Assembly: GCA_963668245.2 (NCBI GenBank)
Contig: OY764195.2
Coordinates: forward strand, 2,728,001 to 2,792,000
Source: Anoxybacterium sp963668245
Lineage (GTDB): Bacteria; Bacillota; Clostridia; Peptostreptococcales; Anaerovoracaceae
DNA: 64,000 nucleotides
Direction: 5' to 3'
The position numbers were made by a program, and so were the translations under genes. Of this stretch, positions 1-7,471 are shown in pieces (position 1 is the stretch's first letter; each line of letters opens with the position of its first letter). The notes under the pieces are model-generated. The model was given only the letters and a program-made list of their open reading frames with translations, did no database searches and had not been told where the DNA came from.

Positions 1-597
1 TTGTCTTTTTGGTGTTTGAAAAAAAGCCAAAGCATCTTTTATATGATTGATAATAATTTTATCTATTTTATTTATTCTCAGATTCTCATCTTCTTTATAA
101 AATTGACTTAAATCTGCTTGATTCCCCCAAAGGTTGAATAGAATTAATTCTTTTAATGGTGATTCTGAATCCTTGATTTTTATGGCAGAAGTTTCAACTC
201 TGTCAAGATTCTCAAGAAGGGCTTCTTCTTTTAAGAAACGAAACGGATCGTTTCCATTTTGCCAATATGCAACACCGTCCAATATCTTTTTGTAAAAGAA
301 GAATTCAGCAAATAAAAATGGCACCTCCAACCAATTTCTGTGATACTGATTGATTATTTTATTGCCATCATTCCAAAAAGAATAAGCTTCACGAAGATAT
401 TCCATTTCGCCGTTATACAAAGAAGCTTTCAACCCCAATAATTTTTCTCTCTTCTCCCTTGACAATACGTTGCCTTTGTATATTTCATCCACGATTCTTG
501 GTAATCGATGCTTGATTGTATAGTTTGCAAAGGAATTGTCTTCAGTTCCATTGATTTCACTTGGCTTATTGATTATTTCACATGACTTAATGGACAT
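1..597 (-). CDS. ARMT1-like (DUF89) damage-control phosphatase, 3' end cut by window edge
   Basis: The frame is open from an ATG to the first base of the window, giving 199 codons of an incomplete protein. It matches the N-terminal helical part of the DUF89/ARMT1 family: SFANYTIKHRLP near residue 22, NWLEVPFLFAEFFFY near 87 and LFNLWGNQADLS near 157, all of which have counterparts in human ARMT1. Known members are metal-dependent phosphatases acting on damaged or surplus phosphometabolites. The metal-binding Asp/Asn residues lie in the C-terminal domain, outside the window, so activity cannot be judged. A GAAGGGATGATG stretch a few bases upstream may be the ribosome binding site. The family call is fairly secure; the substrate is unknown. 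Confidence 0.75.
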   Translation of the reverse strand, partial: MSIKSCEIINKPSEINGTEDNSFANYTIKHRLPRIVDEIYKGNVLSREKREKLLGLKASLYNGEMEYLREAYSFWNDGNKIINQYHRNWLEVPFLFAEFFFYKKILDGVAYWQNGNDPFRFLKEEALLENLDRVETSAIKIKDSESPLKELILFNLWGNQADLSQFYKEDENLRINKIDKIIINHIKDALAFFQTPKRQ

Positions 598-777
598 ATT
601 ATATTCATCATCCCTTCTATTTAAGTGATATCATCAACTATAACCGTAAACGCTCCATTTTTAAATTTTCATTGCCCGCCGTATTGATAAATCAAACTTG
701 GTCAAATATTTTCACTATCTGTAAAATTCAGCAGAATATCATTCATATCAGCAGATCATACTTTTTCATAAACAAAA

Positions 778-812
778 CCTTTGGCAAAAAGGGATTCCTG
801 ATTTGCCAAAGG
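778..812 (-). terminator. Intrinsic terminator after the chemoreceptor
   Basis: Perfect 11-bp inverted repeat, CCTTTGGCAAA with its complement, around a 13-nt loop. It is followed on the minus strand by a T-rich run (TTTTGTTTAT). Confidence 0.7.
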
Positions 813-846
813 CCTCATTGTTTGTTATGAATTTACTGTTACCAGG

Positions 847-1860
847 CTATTCTCTTGGTGATTCCGATAGTTGACGGATACTGTCCATCATTTTTTTCAT
901 AACTTCCTTTTGATTTTTCTCTCGATACGCTTCATAGTCCAAATCCACTCCCCCAACACCGATCAATTGACCATTGATTAGCAGTGGAACCGAATAAGAG
1001 ATCAGTTCTTTTTTTGCATATGGATCGTACGAAACTTTGCTCCATGTCCCTTTTTTTGCTCGTATCGGCCCATAATACCACGATAAGTATTCATTCGATG
1101 ACTTCATATCACGAATTCTTAGGATATTTTCCTTCACCTGGCGATTCTCTTTCCAAAAAGAGTATATCCCCACCGCATAATCATCTTGAGACAAATGCTT
1201 TACTAACGATTCATCGACATAAAAATAGGTTCCTAACATACCTTTGAATTGCCGAATTGCCGTATCGCAGATTTTCTCGATCTCTTTTTGAAGTCCATTA
1301 TAGTATGCTTTTGGATTAGCCTGGGCAGTTTCTAGTTTAAAGCTCTTTTTAATTTCATTTAAAATATATCCTGCAACTTCATCCGCTTCTTTCCCCGATA
1401 GCTGTTGAATGTTCTTATCTTCAAACTTTAATTCTCCTAAAGATTTACTGATTTCATCAATACTCTTTTTGGAAATATCAATTTCAGATTGAATTCCATC
1501 CACCAGCGCTTTGATATTAGAAGCAAAATTTGAAGTCTGTGCTGATAATTTTTGAACTTCATCGGCAACCACCGAAAAAGTTCTACCATGTTCCCCAGCC
1601 CTTGCCGCTTCAATGGAGGCGTTCATGGAAAGAAGATTTGTTTGGCTGGCAAGCCTAGTGATTAGCTCAACAATCTGCTGAATTTCTCCCGACTTTTGAA
1701 ACAGTGCTTCTATACTTTCAAAAATCGAATTAAAACCAATGTTCATGCTTGAGGATTGTTGTTTGAATGCCTGTATCGCATTTAAGTTCTGTGCTTCCAT
1801 GCTTTCAATATCACGAATGGATTGTTGTACTTCTTCTAAAAGTTTGTTCCTCTCCGTCAT
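847..1860 (-). CDS. Soluble methyl-accepting chemotaxis-type protein with C-terminal Cache domain
   Basis: 337 residues with no signal peptide or membrane segment, so it is cytoplasmic. Residues about 1-150 form the chemoreceptor signalling coiled coil, with the conserved hairpin tip NLLSMNASIEAARAGEHGR and VADEVQKLS that contacts CheA/CheW. Residues about 190-325 resemble a PDC/Cache sensor (FYVDESLV, YYGPIRAKKGTWSKVSYDPY, LISYSVPLL, GQLIGVGGVDLDYEAY). In most receptors Cache is extracytoplasmic and N-terminal; here the order is reversed and the sensor should face the cytoplasm. GGGAG lies 7 nt before the ATG. Monocistronic, with its own terminator. It could report an intracellular metabolite to chemotaxis or a related pathway; the ligand is unknown. 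Confidence 0.85.
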   Translation of the reverse strand: MTERNKLLEEVQQSIRDIESMEAQNLNAIQAFKQQSSSMNIGFNSIFESIEALFQKSGEIQQIVELITRLASQTNLLSMNASIEAARAGEHGRTFSVVADEVQKLSAQTSNFASNIKALVDGIQSEIDISKKSIDEISKSLGELKFEDKNIQQLSGKEADEVAGYILNEIKKSFKLETAQANPKAYYNGLQKEIEKICDTAIRQFKGMLGTYFYVDESLVKHLSQDDYAVGIYSFWKENRQVKENILRIRDMKSSNEYLSWYYGPIRAKKGTWSKVSYDPYAKKELISYSVPLLINGQLIGVGGVDLDYEAYREKNQKEVMKKMMDSIRQLSESPRE

Positions 1861-2061
1861 TCCTTGTCTCCCTTCATTCAGCGTTATACGCCTCAGAAAC
1901 TTCAGCTCATAGTTAAGACGTTCTGTCTTTTCAAGAGATCACTTTTATATCAGCTACTTATTATCCATTTTAATACGATTTCAAGCTTTGTCAATAAACA
2001 ACAAAGGATTTACATGGAGCAAAGAATGTTTTGCAGTTTTATTCCACATTTTGTTTTCGCG

Positions 2062-2286
2062 TCACATTATAAATCCAAAAATAACGTACAAGACTGCAGT
2101 AATAGCACATGCGACCATTGCATATGGAAAAAGACAAACAGCTTGATCAGTCGGTCTAATTTGCACCGATGCAGAACTCATAATCATCTGCTCAGAGAAG
2201 AAGCATGCCATTCCTCCAAATACAGCCCCCGATACCACCGCACCCAAAGCCAAATAAACGTTAAATTCAGCAAATTGCCGTAACAT
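2062..2286 (-). pseudogene. Probable C-terminal remnant of an NhaC-type Na+/H+ antiporter
   Basis: A 74-residue reading frame with two hydrophobic stretches, starting 12 nt after the ureohydrolase stop and without a ribosome binding site (the preceding bases are CGTTAAATTGAA). The segment GAVVSGAVFGG, then a short loop, SSASVQIRP and LPYAM-like LFPYAMVACAITAVLYVIFGF, resembles the last two helices of NhaC-family antiporters, where the pattern is SGAxFGD-SPISDTT-S-PYA. The acidic and Ser/Thr residues of that motif are largely lost. I read it as what is left after a deletion removed the front of a transporter gene. A genuine small membrane protein translated by coupling is the alternative. Confidence 0.5.
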
Positions 2287-2298
2287 TTCAATTTAACG

Positions 2299-3279
2299 CT
2301 AAATTCTAACTTTAACGCACTCTGGATTTTTATTCTCATAAAGCCCTGCAAATAGCTCATAGATAATTTTTAGACCAGCCCAGGAAGTAATATCGTTGAC
2401 ATCTCTAGGAGGTGATATCTCAACAAGGTCAAATGCTTTCACCGGAAGTTTTTTCACAAGTTCTCTGGTCATATACATCATTTGCCGACTGGTAAGCCCT
2501 CCTCCCTCGGGAGTACCCGTACCAGGAGCATACGCTGGATCCAGCACGTCAATATCAATGGAAATATAAATCGCATCATAATCCCCGTATGCGCCAGCTA
2601 ACTGTCTGACTACTTCTTCCACACCTAGTTGATCCACCTTTGATGCATGATAAAATCGTATTTCACTCTCGTTGATAAAATAAACTTCTTCTGGTTCAAA
2701 TGAGCGCATTCCAACTTGTGCCAAGTCCCTTGTTTCAACGCCTTCCAACTCCAAGAATCTTCGAAACGGGCAAGCATGCGCCCACTTATGGCCCTCATAT
2801 TCGTCCATCAAATCAGCGTGACAGTCAAAATGTATCACTCCAATTTTTTTCCCTGCATATGCATTTCTAAATCCCTTTAACAATGGAATAGATACCGAAT
2901 GATCTCCACCTAAAAAAAGAGTGAATCGATCTTTTATCAGTGCTTCCGCACTGACTGCAATATCACCGTAATATCGCTCCCAGTTCAAATCTAGAGGCGC
3001 ATCTCCAGCGTCATATATTAAAAAATTCTCCAAAATAACGCCTTCTTCTGTTGTCGGTGGCAAACCCTTTGATAATAACCTGATTTTTTCTGGTCCTTCA
3101 GAGGTTCCTTTGCCAATGCTTGCAGCCCCATCAAAAGGAATTCCATATACGTTGATATCTGCCTCATTTTGATTTGTAGTGGCTAGTTCAGCCCAAGGTA
3201 AATTATGCATTTTTTGATTCTGCGTTTCATAGATGAAAGCAGTTCCTCCTTTCAAGTATTTATTCATTGGAATCATCAT
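2299..3279 (-). CDS. Agmatinase-family ureohydrolase
   Basis: 326 residues of the arginase/agmatinase fold. The binuclear manganese site is visible: GGDHSVSIP near residue 143, HFDCHADL near 170 (Cys where most members have Ala) and SIDIDVLDPAYAPGTGTPE near 253. Members hydrolyse a guanidino group to urea plus an amine; agmatine to putrescine is the commonest reaction, but guanidinobutyrate and related substrates cannot be excluded. Several ATGs cluster at the start (residues 1, 2 and 5) and none has a clear ribosome binding site, so the exact start is uncertain. It is followed by a transporter remnant and preceded by a LuxR-type gene in the same direction, separated by a terminator. A polyamine-related catabolic role is an inference. 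Confidence 0.82.
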   Translation of the reverse strand: MMIPMNKYLKGGTAFIYETQNQKMHNLPWAELATTNQNEADINVYGIPFDGAASIGKGTSEGPEKIRLLSKGLPPTTEEGVILENFLIYDAGDAPLDLNWERYYGDIAVSAEALIKDRFTLFLGGDHSVSIPLLKGFRNAYAGKKIGVIHFDCHADLMDEYEGHKWAHACPFRRFLELEGVETRDLAQVGMRSFEPEEVYFINESEIRFYHASKVDQLGVEEVVRQLAGAYGDYDAIYISIDIDVLDPAYAPGTGTPEGGGLTSRQMMYMTRELVKKLPVKAFDLVEISPPRDVNDITSWAGLKIIYELFAGLYENKNPECVKVRI

Positions 3280-3312
3280 AGTCTAAATATTCAGATTTCA
3301 AAACATACCAAG

Positions 3313-3341
3313 GTAGTATTTTATACACAATGCAATACTAC
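3313..3341 (-). promoter_or_regulatory. Inverted repeat around a -10 element upstream of the ureohydrolase
   Basis: GTAGTATT and its complement AATACTAC, 13 nt apart, enclose a TATAAA-like -10 box on the minus strand. The matching -35 (TTCTTT, 17-nt spacing) is poor, as expected of an activated or repressed promoter. The neighbouring LuxR-type protein is a candidate binder; this is inference. Confidence 0.35.
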
Positions 3342-3426
3342 TAAAGAAGTATCCTTTCATCCATGTTCTCATATCGTCACCTTCTATTGCCAGCATGCAA
3401 GGTACTTTCTTTGATATTTCCTAAAT

Positions 3427-3475
3427 AAAAAAATAGCATAGCAGCTAATATCTACTACGCTATAAAGTCTAACTT
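3427..3475 (-). terminator. Terminator after the LuxR-type regulator
   Basis: Imperfect stem (AGCGTAG/CTGCTATGCTAT region) followed on the minus strand by seven T and TATTT. Confidence 0.6.
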
Positions 3476-3575
3476 ATTGGGGTCACATCAATTCTCTACT
3501 AAGAAGGTCTTTATTCTTTCTTCTTTGATTTGGCTGGCTTATTTCTTTTTTATCTTCTGAAGGAAGGAACAGCGG

Positions 3576-4361
3576 CTACGATTCTCCTCTGTCATTCTGG
3601 TCTAAAAACATTGTGATAAGCTGAGTTCTGCTTTTTACTCCAGTTTTCATAAATATATTATTGATATGTTTTTTAACCGTTGTCACAGAAATGGAATTCT
3701 TTTCTGCTATTTCAAGGTTGCTCAAACCCCTACAGATATGCTGAAGCATTTCACATTCTCTTGCCGTCAGCTGGTATGGTTGCATCTTTTTTTGTTCCCT
3801 GTGTTTATGCACTTCAATTTCCTCTATTGACTGAAATCTCTGTTCTAAATGTGGCAGAAGTTGTTTTAAAATATACAAATCACGATCCGAAAAATCTTTT
3901 TTCATCTGTGTATTGTAAAACGTAATGCCACCAACAAAGCCGCCTTTTTCAACAATGCTGATACCTGCCAAATATATAAGGCCATGGGGTTCTAAATACT
4001 CGATATAAAACGGTGCTTTCTTACGAACGGCTTCATTGATTAAATCAGATTCTCTATAGACTACAGACTCATAATTTGAGAAAATCCACCTTACATAGTC
4101 CATTTCCCCATAACGAGACTCATATTTTTTCATGAACGCATCTTCAAATGACTTCGAAAAGTTGCTTACAACCACTGGATCTACCAGTTTGATATGGGCA
4201 TGCTGCACTTCTCCCAATGAAAACTCTGCGAAATCATAATCGATTAATTTTTTAAGTTTCTGCAAAAATAATAGTCGGACATCATCTAAACCTTTGATAC
4301 AGTTCATCTGATTTATTATATCAGAAAGAATTTCCCATTCAAAATCCTGCAAAATGCTCAT
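3576..4361 (-). CDS. LuxR-family transcriptional regulator with N-terminal sensor domain
   Basis: 261 residues from the ATG chosen here, which has GGAG 6 nt upstream; an in-frame ATG seven codons earlier has no such site. The C-terminal 60 residues are a LuxR/GerE helix-turn-helix (LTARECEMLQHICRGLSNLEIAEKN, then SVTTVKKHINNIFMKTGVKSRTQL). The N-terminal 190 residues have the pattern of a GAF-like or autoinducer-type sensor (IDYDFAEFSLGE, FVGGITFYN, FSDRDLYILKQLLPHLEQRF) but lack a receiver domain, so it should respond to a small ligand rather than phosphorylation. It is the nearest regulator to the ureohydrolase, which lies downstream beyond a terminator. The ligand and targets are unknown. 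Confidence 0.8.
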   Translation of the reverse strand: MSILQDFEWEILSDIINQMNCIKGLDDVRLLFLQKLKKLIDYDFAEFSLGEVQHAHIKLVDPVVVSNFSKSFEDAFMKKYESRYGEMDYVRWIFSNYESVVYRESDLINEAVRKKAPFYIEYLEPHGLIYLAGISIVEKGGFVGGITFYNTQMKKDFSDRDLYILKQLLPHLEQRFQSIEEIEVHKHREQKKMQPYQLTARECEMLQHICRGLSNLEIAEKNSISVTTVKKHINNIFMKTGVKSRTQLITMFLDQNDRGES

Positions 4362-4446
4362 ACCAATCTCCTTCAGCATCACTGAACGTTTTTATATATG
4401 GGTATCATAATCAATTATAATCATCTTTTCAAGTAAATATTTGGAA

Positions 4447-5685
4447 TTATACTTTATATACCATCCGTTCATATTTGTGATAGAACCCCATTTTTTCATA
4501 CAGCTTCTTGGCGCCTTTATTTGGTATGTCAACGTGAAGCGATAAATTTCCGTCCGTTTTTTCTATTGCTTGATTGATTAATTCTGTCGCAACTCCACGC
4601 CCTTTGTTGCTTTTTTTAACACCGATATATGCCAGATGATAAGAAGGAATGAAGTTGGGAAAGCCAGTGTCCACAACAACACAAATCCCATGAATTTCTT
4701 CCTTGTGTTTTGCCATAAAAATAAATCCATTCTCTGTAGCTTGATTAATAGCATCTATGGTTTCCTCTAAACTGTCGTTATATGGCTCCAATAGGCTCAT
4801 GGTCAGGGACACAATCTCTTCTTTATTGAGATTAGGATCTTTTGAAATTTCTTTGATTTGGATATCTGTTTTACCATCATTTAGAATTACGATATGGGTT
4901 CCTTTTTTCCCTTTTGCTTCCTTCAACATTGCTGCCAGAGAAAATGCCTCCTTAGGACTTATATTAAGGTTTTCAATTTTTTTAATCATTCTTACAGTTT
5001 CTTTTAGCTCATCTGAATCCATTAAGTGCAAAGTCGCTTTTGTTGTTTGCACAATTTCCTCTAGCTCTGGTCGAATTGGAACCTCATCCAATACAGCTTG
5101 ATTGACACCACAATGGATTTCTGGAAGCTTTGTAAATTTACCCTTTACCCAGCTCCTCATCAATTCATGATATACACTTCGTAATGTGTACCCCCCATTT
5201 AGCTGGGTCCAGATATACGTAGGTTCTTCTACCTTAGCTAGTATTTCTTCTGTGATTCCCTGCATAGCCAGATTTCTAATGAATGGCTTTTTCTCCCACT
5301 CACATACAAAAAAAAGTTTCTCTTCTTTTGCATAAATTTCATAAGCATCTTGAGGTTCTTTTTTATTAATCACTCCAATGGTTACCCAATTCACCTGGGG
5401 ATAACGTTTTTGCTGTGCTAACGTCTCCTTTGATTTTGGAGCAAAGATTTTCATTTGCTTTGCATTCGCAAAATACAGAACCGACTGCATGTACTGGGTG
5501 GTCCCATACAACAAAATCCCCTCGTATCCTTGGTCAGAAGCAAACTGGATCAAAGACTCTGCAATTCTATCATTTTTGTGTCCGGTGGGATTGCTCCCCT
5601 CCAGCTTCAGATAAATTGAATCCATACCAAAATGTTTTTCTAAGTTTTTCGCCCTTAATAATGGCGTTTGGCCGCTTAAATGCAT
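4447..5685 (-). CDS. Fusion of a degenerate PLP-fold (threonine synthase-like) domain to a GNAT acetyltransferase
   Basis: 412 residues from an ATG with GGAGGG 6 nt upstream; the longer frame adds 24 codons without a ribosome binding site. Residues about 1-270 follow the fold-type II PLP pattern: SGQTPLLRAKNLEK, then KLEGSNPTGHKNDR, where Lys37 sits where threonine synthase carries its cofactor lysine. The next motif, normally SGNxG, reads YGTTQYMQS and the glycine loop is only partly kept (QLNGGYTLRS), so PLP binding or catalysis may be lost. Residues about 290-412 are a GNAT domain with HLAYIGVKKSNKGRGVATELI (acetyl-CoA loop) and KLYEKMGFYHKYERMVY. Likely an acetyltransferase whose first domain recognises an amino acid or binds PLP. 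The function is not recognised. Confidence 0.75.
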   Translation of the reverse strand: MHLSGQTPLLRAKNLEKHFGMDSIYLKLEGSNPTGHKNDRIAESLIQFASDQGYEGILLYGTTQYMQSVLYFANAKQMKIFAPKSKETLAQQKRYPQVNWVTIGVINKKEPQDAYEIYAKEEKLFFVCEWEKKPFIRNLAMQGITEEILAKVEEPTYIWTQLNGGYTLRSVYHELMRSWVKGKFTKLPEIHCGVNQAVLDEVPIRPELEEIVQTTKATLHLMDSDELKETVRMIKKIENLNISPKEAFSLAAMLKEAKGKKGTHIVILNDGKTDIQIKEISKDPNLNKEEIVSLTMSLLEPYNDSLEETIDAINQATENGFIFMAKHKEEIHGICVVVDTGFPNFIPSYHLAYIGVKKSNKGRGVATELINQAIEKTDGNLSLHVDIPNKGAKKLYEKMGFYHKYERMVYKV

Positions 5686-6079
5686 ATTATACCCTCCTAA
5701 AATACATTGCGTTATACTTATTATGGCTATAGAATGCAAAAGCTCACTCACTTTCACATTGTGAACATGATCAATCTAAAGGATTGCTTATGACAGAAGA
5801 TTGCACGAAAGCAAGTGATCACTTCGTAAAATACATCGACTATACGAAATAATCCCTTCATTGAAATTCTATTTTGTAGTAATGTAACCAGTGAATACGT
5901 TGACAATATAGATTTTTTCTCGAATGAAAATTCCAATCACTGATGAAGCAAAAGCTTTGCTATAGAAATGACTCATGTTCGGAAAGGCCTGATACCAGTA
6001 TACCACAGTTTCAGTTATTTTTCAGCACCACACCACAAATTAGTACATTTTTTCCAAAATCAGCTTATGCTTAGCAATG
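5686..6079. other. Intergenic stretch with no supported gene
   Basis: About 390 bases of AT-rich sequence between the PLP/GNAT gene and the phosphatase terminator. The only longer frame (60 codons, minus strand) has no ribosome binding site or recognisable composition. I see no RNA gene. Confidence 0.5.
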
Positions 6080-6117
6080 AAAAAAAGACGCCAAACCCTC
6101 TTATCATGCGTCTTTCA
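6080..6117 (-). terminator. Terminator after the tyrosine phosphatase
   Basis: AAGACGC and GCGTCTT arms around a 16-nt loop, followed by a run of T on the minus strand. Confidence 0.75.
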
Positions 6118-6129
6118 TCGTTTTTACTT

Positions 6130-6609
6130 CTATTTAATTTTATTTTCTACCTTCAGTGATTTAAGCAGACTAGTACAACCAAGATGAATGTCTTTGTACG
6201 CAGTATCAAAACGATTGCTGTACCAAGGATCTGCAACATCAGCATTGCTATCCGCAAATTCAAGTAACCGATGTATTTTTTTATCCATGTCTCTTCCAAA
6301 TATTTGATTTGCATTCCTTATATTATTGCTGTCCATGCAGACGAACAAATCATATTGATCATAATCGCTTTTTTTAAGCTGAACAGCGCGTTTCCCATCA
6401 CACGTTATTCCATGTTTTTTTAGTTCTGCTTTTGCCGGAGGATACACCGGATTACCAACACCGTTCCATATTTCCTCTCGGCTTGTTGCACAGGATGCAA
6501 TTAGGAACTGATCTTCAATTCCATTCTTTTTTACCATGTCTCTAAAGATAAATTCTGCCATTGGTGAGCGGCAAATATTGCCGTGGCAGACGAACATTAT
6601 TTTTACCAT
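6130..6609 (-). CDS. Low-molecular-weight protein tyrosine phosphatase
   Basis: 159 residues, the usual length for the family. The P-loop VCHGNICRSPMAE near residue 8 contains the C-x5-R-S catalytic motif, and DPWY near residue 127 supplies the general-acid aspartate. The protein should remove phosphate from phosphotyrosine (or phosphoarginine, as in Bacillus YwlE) in the cytoplasm. The IWNGVGNPVYPPAKAELKKHGI stretch is the typical GxPxxPxA-H-G region. The start used is the ATG 11 nt after GGAGG; an in-frame ATG six codons upstream overlaps the ribosome binding site. It is a single-gene unit with its own terminator. The partner kinase is not in the window. Confidence 0.9.
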   Translation of the reverse strand: MVKIMFVCHGNICRSPMAEFIFRDMVKKNGIEDQFLIASCATSREEIWNGVGNPVYPPAKAELKKHGITCDGKRAVQLKKSDYDQYDLFVCMDSNNIRNANQIFGRDMDKKIHRLLEFADSNADVADPWYSNRFDTAYKDIHLGCTSLLKSLKVENKIK

Positions 6610-6944
6610 AATTTTTCTCGCCTCCATGCTCCTCCAAGCTTTCTTTTTATTATAAACAACTTGAAGGAACCAATCTTAGTGTCAAATATACCATATTATT
6701 GCCCGCAATAACATTACTGTAGGGTAAAAGATTTCTATTATATACTAAAAAATGAAAAAATACCTTCGTTTTTCTCCATCTATTTTTGATAAAAATATAT
6801 CATTTTCTTTTCCGTTTAAACAAAATTTGCTTCCTCAATTCCTAGTACAAACGTTGCTAATTCGGTTTTCTTGATTAAAATCTGTTTGTTAAAATGAGAA
6901 CAAAATACAACCGTCTATATATATCAGAAAATTCAAACAACTAC
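6610..6944. other. Divergent intergenic region
   Basis: AT-rich spacer between the phosphatase gene (left) and the cupin gene (right). A TATAAT on the minus strand about 40 bases upstream of the phosphatase gene could be its -10 box, but no matching -35 at normal spacing was found. Nothing else stands out. Confidence 0.4.
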
Positions 6945-6975
6945 TTGACTTTCATGTAACACAAAAGTGTATAGT
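6945..6975 (+). promoter_or_regulatory. MerR-type promoter with 19-bp spacer
   Basis: TTGACT (-35) and TATAGT (-10) are separated by 19 nt rather than 17. The spacer contains the dyad ACAC-AAAA-GTGT (6959-6970). An over-long spacer carrying a dyad is the hallmark of promoters that MerR-family activators untwist. A MerR-type gene lies just downstream of the two genes this promoter should drive. Confidence 0.6.
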
Positions 6976-7022
6976 GGTGCCAATAAGGTAATTTTCATTA
7001 ATATTGGAAAGGAGGGTAATCA

Positions 7023-7376
7023 ATGGATTGCATTCTAGTCAAAGAAAAGGACATCGTAACAGAATATTTGGACTGTGGTGAGGGCAATGATTTTAAGATT
7101 GTAGATATAATTGATAAAAGTCATGGTGCTCCCTATACGTTCGGCATGGTAGAGATGAACCAGAGCAAAGGAGTAGAGTTTGAATATGATGACGATGCAG
7201 GCTGTTGCTATATGGTGGAAGGAACCATTACTTTAACAGAAAACCTTTCTGGTACTGTTATGCAGTATCAGGTTGGTGATGTAGTCTATATTCCTCAAAA
7301 AGAAGGTCTGGTCTTAACTTTTCAAACAGATGATTATGCAAAGTTTGTCTTTGTCACCTATCCCCATTGGCGCTAG
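7023..7376 (+). CDS. EutQ-like cupin protein
   Basis: 117 residues forming one cupin barrel: EYDDDAGCCYMVEGTITLTE and GDVVYIPQKEGLVLTFQTDDYAKFVFVTYP. It resembles the cupin part of the ethanolamine-utilisation protein EutQ. The usual His residues of metal-binding cupins are absent, so it may bind a ligand without metal or serve a structural role. It starts 7 nt after AGGAGGG. It is the first gene of a two-gene unit with an APC permease, 95 nt ahead of it, under a promoter with MerR-type geometry. The natural reading is a small binding or handling protein for the permease substrate. The substrate is not known, and no other eut genes are present. Confidence 0.7.
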   Translation: MDCILVKEKDIVTEYLDCGEGNDFKIVDIIDKSHGAPYTFGMVEMNQSKGVEFEYDDDAGCCYMVEGTITLTENLSGTVMQYQVGDVVYIPQKEGLVLTFQTDDYAKFVFVTYPHWR

Positions 7377-7471
7377 TAAGGAAAAATACATCATGGAAAT
7401 AACGATTTAGTAACATCATGTTTTAGCAAAAACAATTATTTCTGGTTATAATAAAAAGGAGGCTCAAAACT

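Noticed and set aside
5754..5936. 60-codon minus-strand frame upstream of the PLP/GNAT gene
   Set aside because: No ribosome binding site, no recognisable motif, overlaps the leader of the next gene.
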